DNA of 64,000 nt from Actinacidiphila guanduensis. Lineage in GTDB: Bacteria; Actinomycetota; Actinomycetes; Streptomycetales; Streptomycetaceae. Of this stretch, positions 1 through 8,030 are shown piece by piece (position 1 is the stretch's first letter; each line of letters opens with the position of its first letter). The DNA lies in NCBI RefSeq assembly GCF_900103985.1, contig NZ_FNIE01000003.1:583076-647075 (forward strand), read 5' to 3'. The notes beneath the pieces are model-generated. The model was given only the letters and a program-made list of their open reading frames with translations. It did not search any database and had not been told where the DNA came from. A program made the position numbers and the translations under genes.

Positions 1-1412
1 GCGCCGGGGAGGTCGCTGCGGGCGGCGGCGCCGGGGTCGGCGCCCACGGCGGCGGCGCGGGCGGCCTCGTCGGCGGCGTTGCCCGCGAGGGTGAAGGTGT
101 AGCCGGCCAGGACGGCCTGCCAGACGAGGATGAGCGTGATCAGGATGATCGGCGTCATCCCGAGCGTCTCCAGGACGACCTGGCCGCGGTCGCGTTCGGA
201 GCGGCGCAGCCGCTTGCCGGGGCGGCCGGGCGGCGCCGTCCCGGTGGCCAGGCCGAGTTCGCCGGCCAGGGCGCGGATGCCGGCCCGTACGGTGGAGCGC
301 GCGTCGAGGTCGTGGAGGCGCCCGGCATCGATGACGGCCTGCAACTCCCGGAAGGCGGCGGGGATCACGGAGCCGGCCACGCGGGTGCCGGTGATGCGGG
401 CGACGAGCGAGGGCTGGATCTCGCTGCCGCGGGTGTGGCGGTTGACCACCGAGGTGGTGTCCTGCGGCTTGCGGATCTGCAGCCGGTCCCACATGCGGAC
501 CATCCGCTTGGCCGCGCGCACCGCGACGACGTCGGGCGTGGTGACGAGCACGGCGGCGTCCGCCGTTTCCACCGCGACCGCGTTGGCGCTGGTCATCTGG
601 GTGCCGCAGTCCACGATGACGACCTCGTAGCGCTGCCGCAGGGCGGCCAGGACCAGCCGGACCGAGCGGTCGGTGACCTCCTCGCCGCGCTCGCCGTCGG
701 CGGGGGCGAGCAGCAGGGCGGGGCCGGACTCGTGGACGTACATGGCGTCGTTGAGGACGCGCGAGGAGACGTCGGCGATGTCGGCGAGGTCGGCGACCGA
801 GCGGCGGAACTGCACGTCGAGGTAGGAGGCGACGTCGCCGCCCTGCAGGTCGAGGTCGACCAGGGCGGTGGAGCGGCCGGACGCGTGGGCGGCCAGGGCG
901 AGTTGGACGGCGATGACGGTGGTGCCGACCCCGCCCTTGGCGCCGGCGATCGCCACCATGGTGCCGCCGGTGACGGCGGGCAGGGCGGTGCGGCCGGGGG
1001 CCAGGTGCCGCCGTACGCCGCCCGCCCAGGACGCGGCGGCCTCCACGCGGGCGCCCAACTCGTCGTAGTTGAGCGGGAGTCCGACGACGCCGCGGGCGCC
1101 GGCGGTCATCGCGGCGGCGAGTGTGGCGGGGCCGGGGTCGGCGGTGAGCAGCACCACGCCGACCGCGGGGAAGCGCAGGGCGACCTCGCGGACGAGGTCG
1201 AGCGCGGGCATGGGGCCGATCACGTCGTGGACGACGACGACCTCGGGGAGTTCGTCCAGGCCGGTCTCGGCAGCGCGGGAGAGGGTGTCGAGCAGCGCGG
1301 TGGAGTCCCGTGCGGGGGGCGCGGGTTCGGCGCCGGGCAACTGCCCGAGCAGCCCGGTCAGGGCCCGGGCCGCGTCCGCGTCGCCGGTGCCGGGCAGGAT
1401 GCGCACGGTCAC
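1..1412 (-). CDS. CpaE-like ParA/MinD ATPase fused to TadE pilus protein (partial)
   Basis: Visible are 470 codons that run off the left edge without a stop. Residues 1-150 look like the degenerate receiver domain of CpaE proteins. Residues about 152-350 are a ParA/MinD ATPase with the deviant Walker A KGGVGTT at 159-165. Near residue 407 the same frame continues into a TadE motif (RDRGQVVLE) and a transmembrane stretch starting ITLILVW, which is how small Tad pseudopilins begin. Reading every codon from the GTG start to position 1 gave no stop between the two parts. The GTG at 1412 follows GGGAGG by a good spacing. It lies 43 bases downstream of cpaB in the same direction. Role inferred: assembly or localisation of a type IVc (Flp/Tad) pilus. 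The fusion is unusual; CpaE and TadE are normally separate proteins. Confidence 0.85.
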   Translation of the reverse strand, partial: MTVRILPGTGDADAARALTGLLGQLPGAEPAPPARDSTALLDTLSRAAETGLDELPEVVVVHDVIGPMPALDLVREVALRFPAVGVVLLTADPGPATLAAAMTAGARGVVGLPLNYDELGARVEAAASWAGGVRRHLAPGRTALPAVTGGTMVAIAGAKGGVGTTVIAVQLALAAHASGRSTALVDLDLQGGDVASYLDVQFRRSVADLADIADVSSRVLNDAMYVHESGPALLLAPADGERGEEVTDRSVRLVLAALRQRYEVVIVDCGTQMTSANAVAVETADAAVLVTTPDVVAVRAAKRMVRMWDRLQIRKPQDTTSVVNRHTRGSEIQPSLVARITGTRVAGSVIPAAFRELQAVIDAGRLHDLDARSTVRAGIRALAGELGLATGTAPPGRPGKRLRRSERDRGQVVLETLGMTPIILITLILVWQAVLAGYTFTLAGNAADEAARAAAVGADPGAAARSDLPG

Positions 1413-1455
1413 GGCTGCCTCCCTTCGCCGGCCGGGCGCAGCGGCCGGCCGGGCC

Positions 1456-2175
1456 TCATCGGGTGCTCCCGGCGGTGTCCCCGGCCAGGGTGTAGGTGCG
1501 CTGGCTCTGCGGCGGCACTGCGGTGTCGCCGGGGGCGACCAGCGCCAGGCGGACGTGTTCGGCGAACGACTCGGCGTAGGCGACGCGTTGGGCGTCCTCG
1601 GCGTCGAGCGCGAAGGTGATCGGGACGCCCTCCTCGGAGAGCCGCTGAGCGTCCTGGTTCTTGTCGAACGCCTTGATCTCGCCGACGTCGAGCACCTGCG
1701 CGTCGGTGACGATGATCTTCGAGACGTCGGGGTCGGTGTCCTTGCGGCCGGCGAAGGTGGCGAAGATGTTCACCCGGGCGCCAGGGGTGATCTTGCCGGC
1801 GACACCGGTCTCCGCGTCGATCATGATGGCGATCTCCATCTGGCCGGGCGTCAGCCGGGGCCGGGCGGCGACCATGTCGGACTCCAGCAGGGAGCCCTTC
1901 TTCAGCGGCACCGCGGCGATCTTCCCCTGCAGCTGGCCGAGGTCGCGCACCGCGGTGTCGGGCAGCCAGCGCTTGGGCACGGATATCCGGTGCAGCTTGG
2001 CGGTGTCCAGCGCGGTGTACGCGGGCACGTCCGCGGACAACTCGTACGCCGTGACCTTCGAGCCGACCTGTGAGCGCGCGTCGCCGACGACGGCGACGAC
2101 CCCGGCGAAGGCGGCCACCGCGCAGATCACGGAGACCACCAGCAGGACGGCACCACGGCGCTGACGTGAGTTCAT
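1456..2175 (-). CDS. cpaB: Flp pilus assembly protein CpaB (SAF domain)
   Basis: 239 residues. A short basic N-terminus (NSRQRRG) leads into one membrane anchor at about residues 8-30, followed by a SAF-type domain containing ADVPAYTALDTAKL and an RcpC/CpaB C-terminal beta domain with GARVNIFATF. In Tad systems this periplasmic or cell-surface protein acts at the pilus assembly site. The ATG at 2175 is preferred because AGGTG sits 8 bases upstream; an in-frame GTG at 2187 abuts the upstream stop codon and lacks a ribosome-binding site. It is co-directional with the ATPase-TadE gene downstream and the zinc-ribbon gene upstream, so one operon is likely. Confidence 0.9.
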   Translation of the reverse strand: MNSRQRRGAVLLVVSVICAVAAFAGVVAVVGDARSQVGSKVTAYELSADVPAYTALDTAKLHRISVPKRWLPDTAVRDLGQLQGKIAAVPLKKGSLLESDMVAARPRLTPGQMEIAIMIDAETGVAGKITPGARVNIFATFAGRKDTDPDVSKIIVTDAQVLDVGEIKAFDKNQDAQRLSEEGVPITFALDAEDAQRVAYAESFAEHVRLALVAPGDTAVPPQSQRTYTLAGDTAGSTR

Positions 2176-2187
2176 GTGCGGTCGCAC

Positions 2188-3033
2188 CTATCGCTTGTGG
2201 GGTTCGAGTTGGGGGCGGCGGGGTGTCTCGACGGACTGCCGGGCGGCGGCCGCGTGCTTGGCCGGGGCGGCGCGCTCCCCGATCCGGGTGGCGCAGAAGA
2301 GGCACTGGTCGCCGATCACCTCCAGGCCGCACCAGGTGCAGGTGTCCCGCCGTACGGAGGTGACCAGTTGGTAGAGCATGCCGACGTCGCCGATGTAGGC
2401 GGTGAACTCCACCAGGCGCGAAGTGCCCCACCAGCGGGCGGAGTCGGGGGGCAGCGGCAGCTCGCGAAGGTGCTGGGTGCCCCATCCGGCGGCCAGCGGG
2501 CCGGCGATCCAGGCGGGGTCCAGGGCGTTGCCGGCGACGGCGAGCTGGGTCCGGTACGAGGGTCCGGGCGGCACGTGGGCGGGGTCGGCCTCGCCGAGGT
2601 AGGGCTCGGGGTGCGCGAGGACGGCGAAGTGCCGCCCGGGCACAAGGGACTTCATGTGGGTGCCCACACCGACGGGTACCCGGTCGAGCCGGGCCACCGA
2701 GGCGAGCAGCGCGCCGGAGTGCAGGTAGTACGAGAGCAGCCGGGCGGCGCCGGCGAGCACGCCGGGGCCGAGGTCGGTGCCGGACAGCTGGCGCAGCTGC
2801 TCGCCGAGCAGGGTGCGGGCCAGCGGCGGCAGGGTGAGCGGCACGATCGCGATCCGGTCGCCCTCCAGGGCGGAGCGGACCGTGTGCATCCGGCGCCGGG
2901 CGGGGTCGGCCGGGTCGTCGGGGGCGAGCGCGATGACGTGCCCGTGCGCGTCGAGGGCGGCCGAGGCGCGCATGATGTGCTCCTCCAGCGGGAGCGCGAG
3001 GTCCTCCGAGGTCACCGTGAACACGCTCGGCAT
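2188..3033 (-). CDS. conserved hypothetical protein with C-terminal CxxC-CxxC zinc ribbon, pilus operon
   Basis: 281 residues, not matched to a named family. No signal peptide or membrane segment is evident. Cysteines at about 232, 235, 244 and 247 (CTWC and CLFC) make a rubredoxin-like zinc ribbon; the tail after it is basic and proline-rich. The gene ends exactly where the cpaB region begins, so it is probably the first gene of the visible Tad operon and translationally linked to cpaB. A cytoplasmic accessory role in pilus assembly is inferred from position only. Confidence 0.75.
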   Translation of the reverse strand: MPSVFTVTSEDLALPLEEHIMRASAALDAHGHVIALAPDDPADPARRRMHTVRSALEGDRIAIVPLTLPPLARTLLGEQLRQLSGTDLGPGVLAGAARLLSYYLHSGALLASVARLDRVPVGVGTHMKSLVPGRHFAVLAHPEPYLGEADPAHVPPGPSYRTQLAVAGNALDPAWIAGPLAAGWGTQHLRELPLPPDSARWWGTSRLVEFTAYIGDVGMLYQLVTSVRRDTCTWCGLEVIGDQCLFCATRIGERAAPAKHAAAARQSVETPRRPQLEPHKR

Positions 3034-3178
3034 ACGGCTCCCCTCCCCATCTGCGCGCGGCGGACCCGTCCGACGGGGTCCACCTGGCCATACGCGGTCG
3101 TCAGCTTATCGATGTGTAGCGGGCCGGGCGCGGAAAGTCGCGGATCGGTCCGTGAACGGACGGTGTCCGGCAGAGGTC

Positions 3179-3208
3179 TTGACAACCCCATTGGTCTGGA
3201 CCAGCTTT
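3179..3208 (+). promoter_or_regulatory. chitinase promoter with DasR-type operator (dre) in the spacer
   Basis: TTGACA at 3179-3184 is a perfect -35 box. Immediately after it, 3190-3205 reads ATTGGTCTGGACCAGC, matching 12 of 16 positions of the DasR consensus ACTGGTCTAGACCACT, including the TGGTC...GACCA arms. A -10 would fall near 3202-3208. DasR is the GntR-family N-acetylglucosamine regulator of chitinolysis in Streptomyces, so induction of the chitinase by amino-sugar phosphates is expected. Confidence 0.8.
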
Positions 3209-3331
3209 CTCCATGGTGGCCCTGTTCCTCGTGTCCATGCCATCGATGCCCTCCATGTCCGTCGCGCCATCCGCCCTCCCGTCACCCGCGCACCCCGCCA
3301 CTCCCCAACTCCTTGCCCCCAGGAGGCAGTC

Positions 3332-4861
3332 GTGGAACGTGCTCCGCACGCAGAGCAAGGGCGCCCCGCCCGCTCCAGATCCCTCGTCAGGCGCCGGCTG
3401 CTCGCCGGGCTGAGCGGCGCCGCCGTGATCGGCTCCGGCGTCGCCCTGGTCACCGTCGGCAGCGCCGACGCCGCCACCACCAACCTGGTGGCCAACTCCG
3501 GCTACGAGTCCGGGCTCTCCGGCTGGACGTGCAGTGCCGGCAGCGGCACCACGGTCAGCAGCCCCGTGCACTCCGGCAGTTCGGCGCTGAAGGCCACGCC
3601 GTCGGGCAGCGACGACGCCCAGTGCTCGCAGACGATCAGCGTGCAGCCCAACTCCCAGTACACGCTGAGCGCCTGGGTGGAGGGCTCCTACGTCTACCTC
3701 GGCGCCACCGGCACCGGCGGCACCGACCCGTCCACCTGGACCCCGGGCGCCTCCTCGTACACCCAGCTCAGCGTGAACTTCACCACCGGCGCGAGCACCA
3801 CCTCGGTGACCGTCTACACCCACGGCTGGTACGCCCAACCCGCCTACTACGCCGACGACGTGACGCTCTCCGGCCCCGGCGGCACCGGCACGACGCCGCC
3901 CACCACGCCCCCCACCACGCCGCCGACCACCCCGCCCACGACGCCGCCCACCACTCCCCCGACCTCGCCGCCGGCGGGCAACCTGCCCAAGCACGTGGTG
4001 ACCGGCTACTGGCAGGACTTCAACAACGGCGCCGCCGTGCAAACCATCGCGCAGGTGCAGAACCAGTACGACATCATCGCGGTGGCCTTCGCCGACGCCA
4101 CGACCACGCCCGGCGCGGTCTCCTTCACCCTTGACCCGTCGCTGAACTACAGCACGGCGCAGTTCAAGGCGGACATCGCGGCCAAGCAGGCGGCCGGCAA
4201 GAAGGTCGTCATCTCCGTCGGCGGGCAGAACGGCACCATCTCGGTGCGCGACTCCGCCTCGGCGACCAACTTCGCCAACAGTGTCTACAGCCTGATGCAG
4301 ACCTACGGCTTCAACGGGGTCGACATCGATCTGGAGAACGGCATCGACCCGACGTACATGTCGCAGGCGCTGCGCAACCTCAGCGCGAAGGCGGGCTCGG
4401 GCCTGATCATCACCATGGCCCCGCAGACCATCGACATGCTCTCGCCGTCGAGCGACTACCTGGCCACAGCGCTGAAGATCAAGGACATCCTCACCGTCGT
4501 CAACACCCAGTACTACAACAGCGGTTCGATGAACGGCTGCGACGGCGGGGTCTACAGCCAGGGCACGGTGGACTTCATCACCACGCTCGCCTGCACCGCG
4601 ATCCAGGCCGGCCTCGCGCCCTCGCAGGTGGGCATCGGCACCCCGGCGTCCACCAGCGCGGCCGGCTCCGGCTACGTCTCCCCGTCCGTGGTGGACAACG
4701 CGCTGGACTGCCTCGCCCAGGGCACCGGCTGCGGCTCCTTCCACCCGCCGGCCAAGTGGCCCACCATCCGCGGCGCGATGACCTGGTCCACCAACTGGGA
4801 CGCGTCGAACGGCAACTCCTGGTCCAACACGGTGGGCGCGCACGTCCACGGCATGGCCTGA
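3332..4861 (+). CDS. secreted chitinase, CBM + Pro/Thr linker + GH18
   Basis: 509 residues. A long actinobacterial signal peptide (twin basic RRRLLAGLSG, then a hydrophobic core, cleavage near residue 48 after SADA). Residues about 49-185 form a carbohydrate-binding beta domain, 186-215 a PPTT repeat linker, and 216-509 a GH18 barrel. The catalytic motif reads NGVDIDLE with Glu335 as predicted proton donor; the first Asp of the usual DGxDxDxE is Asn. The GTG at 3332 has AGGAGG at 3321-3326. It hydrolyses chitin outside the cell. It has no operon partner; a terminator follows at 4939-4978. Confidence 0.95.
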   Translation: MERAPHAEQGRPARSRSLVRRRLLAGLSGAAVIGSGVALVTVGSADAATTNLVANSGYESGLSGWTCSAGSGTTVSSPVHSGSSALKATPSGSDDAQCSQTISVQPNSQYTLSAWVEGSYVYLGATGTGGTDPSTWTPGASSYTQLSVNFTTGASTTSVTVYTHGWYAQPAYYADDVTLSGPGGTGTTPPTTPPTTPPTTPPTTPPTTPPTSPPAGNLPKHVVTGYWQDFNNGAAVQTIAQVQNQYDIIAVAFADATTTPGAVSFTLDPSLNYSTAQFKADIAAKQAAGKKVVISVGGQNGTISVRDSASATNFANSVYSLMQTYGFNGVDIDLENGIDPTYMSQALRNLSAKAGSGLIITMAPQTIDMLSPSSDYLATALKIKDILTVVNTQYYNSGSMNGCDGGVYSQGTVDFITTLACTAIQAGLAPSQVGIGTPASTSAAGSGYVSPSVVDNALDCLAQGTGCGSFHPPAKWPTIRGAMTWSTNWDASNGNSWSNTVGAHVHGMA

Positions 4862-4938
4862 GCGGAAGCCGGGGACGCCCGAAAGCGCACGAGAACGCCC
4901 GAGAACGCAGGAGCAGTGCGGCAGTAGGGCCGGAACAA

Positions 4939-4978
4939 CCGAACGGCGTCCCCCGCGCAACGGGGGGGCGCCGTTCGG
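4939..4978 (+). terminator. terminator-like hairpin after chitinase gene
   Basis: Arms CCGAACGGCG (4939-4948) and CGCCGTTCGG (4969-4978) are perfect complements, extended inward by C-run and G-run pairing. There is no long T tract, as is usual in streptomycetes. Confidence 0.75.
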
Positions 4979-5020
4979 CGTGTTCGGACCGGCAGCGGGT
5001 CCGGCAGCCGGGCCGTTCGA

Positions 5021-5041
5021 CCGGACCGGCGGCCGGTCCGG
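5021..5041 (-). terminator. hairpin directly after ridA-like gene
   Basis: Arms CCGGACCGG and CCGGTCCGG pair perfectly around a 3-base loop, three bases past the stop codon of the minus-strand gene ending at 5044. Probable terminator. Confidence 0.6.
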
Positions 5042-5043
5042 GG

Positions 5044-5454
5044 TCAGCCCAGGACGGCCAGCGCGTCGATCTCGACCAGCAGACCGGCCGGCAGGCCCAC
5101 GTAGACCGTGGTGCGGGCGGCGGGCGGCTGCTCCAGCTCGGCGAAGAAGTCGTCGTAGAGGGCGTTGAACTCCGCGAAGTGCGCGGTGTCGGTGAGGTAG
5201 ACGCGGACCATCACGACGTCCTCGAAGGTGGCGCCGCCGGCCTCCAGCACGGAGCGGACGTTGGCCAGGGTCTGCAGGACCTGCTCGCGCAGCGTCGGGC
5301 CCGCGGGCGTCGGCGGCTGCCCCTCCACCGCGGGCAGGAAGCCGACCTGGCCCGCGACTTGGAGGATGTTGCCCTTGCGGACGCCGTGCGAGAACCGCGC
5401 GGGCGGCGCGGTGTGGGTGGGCGGGGTGATCGCGGTCTTGGTCAGGTCGCTCAC
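5044..5454 (-). CDS. RidA/YjgF family enamine/imine deaminase
   Basis: 136 residues, the usual RidA size. It contains the family core ARFSHGVRKGNILQVAGQVG, the segment ANVRSVLEAGGATFEDVVMV, and a C-terminal VYVGLPAGLLVEIDALAVLG that corresponds to the signature helix region. RidA proteins hydrolyse reactive enamine/imine intermediates released by PLP enzymes, which fits the PLP-dependent D-amino-acid deaminase encoded nearby. The start GTG at 5454 has GAGG about 11 bases upstream. It lies 173 bases downstream of the IclR gene on the same strand and may have its own promoter. Confidence 0.9.
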   Translation of the reverse strand: MSDLTKTAITPPTHTAPPARFSHGVRKGNILQVAGQVGFLPAVEGQPPTPAGPTLREQVLQTLANVRSVLEAGGATFEDVVMVRVYLTDTAHFAEFNALYDDFFAELEQPPAARTTVYVGLPAGLLVEIDALAVLG

Positions 5455-5627
5455 GGTCGGTGTCCTCGGTGGTTCGTAGCGGGAGAGTTCGCAGCGGAGT
5501 GTGCGCGGCAGGGAAGTAGGGTGCGGAGGAGGGCGGTTCGGGCAGGCAGTCCGGGGCGGGCAGACACGGCCGACAGCGCGGCAATGGACGGAGCCGTCGA
5601 GGGGCCGAAGTGCCAAGGGGCCGGAGG

Positions 5628-6395
5628 CTAGGGGGAGTTCGCGGGCCCGGCGGGTGCGGTCCCGGACAGCTCGCGGCTGATCGCCTCGGCGGTGCGCAGC
5701 ACTTGGGGCCGCAGCCGCAGCAACTCCTCGGCGGTGACCACGACGTTGGGCGCCGAGATCGACATCGCCGCGCACACCCGACCGTCGGGGCCGCGGATCG
5801 GCGCGCCCACGCAGTTGATGGACTCCTCGTGGCCGCCGAGGTCTTGTGCCCAGCCCTGCTCGCGGACCCGGGCCAGTTCGGCGAGGAAGGCGGCCGCGTC
5901 CGGGGTGGAGCCGGGGGTGTAGCGCGGGTACTCCAACCGCTCGGCGAGCGCGCGGCGTTCGGGCTCGGGCAGGTCGGCGAGGAGCAGCTTGGCCACCGCG
6001 GCCACCGTGATCGCCACCGGCCGGCCGACCCGGGAGTACATCCGCACCGGATAGCGGCTGTCGACCTTGTCGATGTAGACCACCTCGCCCTGCTCGTGCA
6101 CCGCCAGGTGCACCGTGTGGCCGGTGGCCTCGTTGAGCGCGACCAGGTGGGGGTGGGCGATCTCGCGGATGTCGAGGCTCTCCATGGCCTGCTGGGCGAG
6201 CGCGAACAGGGCGGCGCCCAGCCGGTAGCGCTGGTCCTGCTGGCGGTGGACCAGGCCGTGCGCATGCAGGGTGCGCAGCAGCCGCAGGGCGGTGGACTTG
6301 TGCACGTCGAGCCGCCGGGCGACCTGGTCGAGCCCGGCCGGGCCCTCAGCGAGCAGCGGCAGGATGCTCAGCGCGCGGTCGACGGTCTGGCTCAC
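5628..6395 (-). CDS. IclR-family transcriptional regulator
   Basis: 255 residues. The N-terminal winged helix-turn-helix (about 5-60) includes LDQVARRLDVHKSTALRLLRT; the C-terminal effector domain includes DSRYPVRMYSRVGRPVAI and GWAQDLGGHEESINCVGAPI, both typical of IclR. The GTG at 6395 overlaps the stop of the sugar kinase gene by four bases (GTGA) behind GGAGGCGG, indicating translational coupling. It probably controls the divergent D-amino-acid genes through the inverted repeats at 7990-8017. Confidence 0.93.
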   Translation of the reverse strand: MSQTVDRALSILPLLAEGPAGLDQVARRLDVHKSTALRLLRTLHAHGLVHRQQDQRYRLGAALFALAQQAMESLDIREIAHPHLVALNEATGHTVHLAVHEQGEVVYIDKVDSRYPVRMYSRVGRPVAITVAAVAKLLLADLPEPERRALAERLEYPRYTPGSTPDAAAFLAELARVREQGWAQDLGGHEESINCVGAPIRGPDGRVCAAMSISAPNVVVTAEELLRLRPQVLRTAEAISRELSGTAPAGPANSP

Positions 6396-7933
6396 CCCGC
6401 CTCCCCCGTCGTCCAGCCCGGCGCCAAGTGCAGCGCGGCCCATGCCTCGTCGTCGAGCGCGACCAGCGCGTCGGCCCGGTCGCGGGCGGGTGGCTCCGCG
6501 AGGTCGCCGGGCACGGTCAGCGCGGCCGCGGCCATCAGGTGCCCGTGCCGCAGCCGGTCGCGCAGCGGCAGTCCGCGCAGGGTGGCGGACAGGAAACCGG
6601 CGGCGAAAGCGTCGCCCGCGCCGACGTGCGCGACGACGTCCACGACGGGCGCGGGCACGTGCAGCCGTACGTCGGAAGCCCGGCCCGGGACCGCGGAGCC
6701 GGAACCGGCGGGGCCCGTACCGTCGGGGTGCACGCCGAAGCCCGAGGCCGTACGGCCGGAAGCGGCGGGGCCTGTACCGCGGGGGTCAGCAGCGGCGCCC
6801 GAGGCCGTACGGCCGGGAGCGGGGAGGCCGGAAGCGGTGGCGCCCGCGGTGGTGCTTCCCGAACTGCCGTACCCCACAAGGTCGTTGCCCTGCGTCTCGG
6901 CGGCGCCCGTCCCGGTCGCAGCCGCCGCCCCGGCCGAGGCGAAGGCCGTCGCGCCCAGCGCGCCCTGCTTGACCACCAGCACCGCCGGTTCCGGCAGCGC
7001 GGCCCGTACCGCGTCGGCGTCGGGCAGGCCCCAGGCGGCCTGCGCCTCGTCCTCGCCGACGAAGACGATGTCGCAGCCGCGGGCGAACTCGGCGAGCAGC
7101 AGCGGGTCCTGGCCGTGCCACAGGGCGGGCCGGTGGTTGACGTCGAAGGAGACCAGCGGGCGGCCCGGGGTGCGGGCGGTGAGCCGGTGCAGCAGGTCGC
7201 GGCAGGTGGGCGAGAGCGCTCCGGTGATGCCGGTCAGATGCAGCACCCGCCCGGCGTACACGTCCTCGTCGCGGATGAGGCCGGGCGCCATCGCGGCGGC
7301 GGCCGAGCCCTTGCGGTAGTAGACGACCTCGCCGCGGCCGGGCTCGGCGGACAGCGTCTGGCTGCGCTCGCCCGCGGTGCGGAAGTAGATCCCGGTCGGC
7401 AGGTGCGGGTCGCGCTGCACGGCGCCGACGTCCACCCCGCTGGCCGCGATGGCGGCGAGCAGGTGGTCGCCGAAGCCGTCGGCGCCGACCCGGCTCACCC
7501 AGCGCACCCGGTGCCCGGCGCGGGCGAGGGTGCAGGCCACATTGGACTCGGCGCCGCCGATCGCCCGGTCGAAGGAGGGCACGTCGGCGAGTGGGCCGGG
7601 CGTGGTGGGTACGAAGGTGACCATGGACTCGCCGAGGCAGACGACGTCGAGGGGCCCGCCCCCGTCCGGGCCGCCGGGCGCGGGACCGGGCACAGGGCCG
7701 GGCGCACGACCGACCGCGTGACCGATTGCGTGGCCGACCCCAAGCTCCGGCGCAGCGACGGGAGTTGCACCGGCCGCAGAGCCAGTCACCGAGCCGGCCG
7801 CAGAGCCGTTCACGCCCCCGGCCGCGCCACCCGCCCCGGGCCCGGCCGTCCTGTCCCCGGCCTCGCCCGCATCGGCGTTCGTCGAGGTGTTCGCTGCGCT
7901 CAACGCGGGCCTCGCTCCCCTCGGGACGGACAC
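6392..7933 (-). CDS. PfkB-family sugar kinase (2-keto-3-deoxygluconate kinase type) with large low-complexity insertion
   Basis: 513 residues from GTG 7933, far longer than the usual 310-340. The core starts near residue 95 (LDVVCLGESMVTF) and ends with the PfkB catalytic signature GAGDAFAAGF (438-447, base Asp441). Two segments account for the excess: an Ala/Gly/Pro-rich N-terminus of about 94 residues and an insertion at about 333-420 just before the active-site strand. The insertion holds a 19-residue unit in tandem (GRTASG...GTGPA at 375 and 394), seen in DNA as a 57-base period at 6711 and 6768. The true start is uncertain; a TTG at 7903 is another candidate. It is translationally coupled to the IclR gene. 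Substrate unknown; ketodeoxy sugar acid is inferred from family. Confidence 0.85.
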   Translation of the reverse strand: MSVPRGARPALSAANTSTNADAGEAGDRTAGPGAGGAAGGVNGSAAGSVTGSAAGATPVAAPELGVGHAIGHAVGRAPGPVPGPAPGGPDGGGPLDVVCLGESMVTFVPTTPGPLADVPSFDRAIGGAESNVACTLARAGHRVRWVSRVGADGFGDHLLAAIAASGVDVGAVQRDPHLPTGIYFRTAGERSQTLSAEPGRGEVVYYRKGSAAAAMAPGLIRDEDVYAGRVLHLTGITGALSPTCRDLLHRLTARTPGRPLVSFDVNHRPALWHGQDPLLLAEFARGCDIVFVGEDEAQAAWGLPDADAVRAALPEPAVLVVKQGALGATAFASAGAAAATGTGAAETQGNDLVGYGSSGSTTAGATASGLPAPGRTASGAAADPRGTGPAASGRTASGFGVHPDGTGPAGSGSAVPGRASDVRLHVPAPVVDVVAHVGAGDAFAAGFLSATLRGLPLRDRLRHGHLMAAAALTVPGDLAEPPARDRADALVALDDEAWAALHLAPGWTTGEAG

Positions 7934-7989
7934 ACGGCCGCCGTTGACCCGGCGCCGACTCGGATGTTAGACAGCTCAAGCCAGCATAC

Positions 7990-8017
7990 GCAACGACCGT
8001 TGCACCATGTGCAACGG
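7990..8017. promoter_or_regulatory. overlapping inverted repeats, probable IclR operator
   Basis: Three GCAACG-type half sites occur: GCAACG at 7990-7995, CGTTGC at 7998-8003 and GCAACG at 8011-8016. The outer pair makes a perfect 9-base inverted repeat (CCGTTGCAC and GTGCAACGG, 7997-8017) around CAT. The first two halves form a second overlapping palindrome with 2-base spacing. The site is 14 bases before the plus-strand deaminase start and about 60 bases from the minus-strand kinase start, so one regulator could act on both. Confidence 0.75.
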
Positions 8018-8030
8018 ATGAGGAGAGTGG

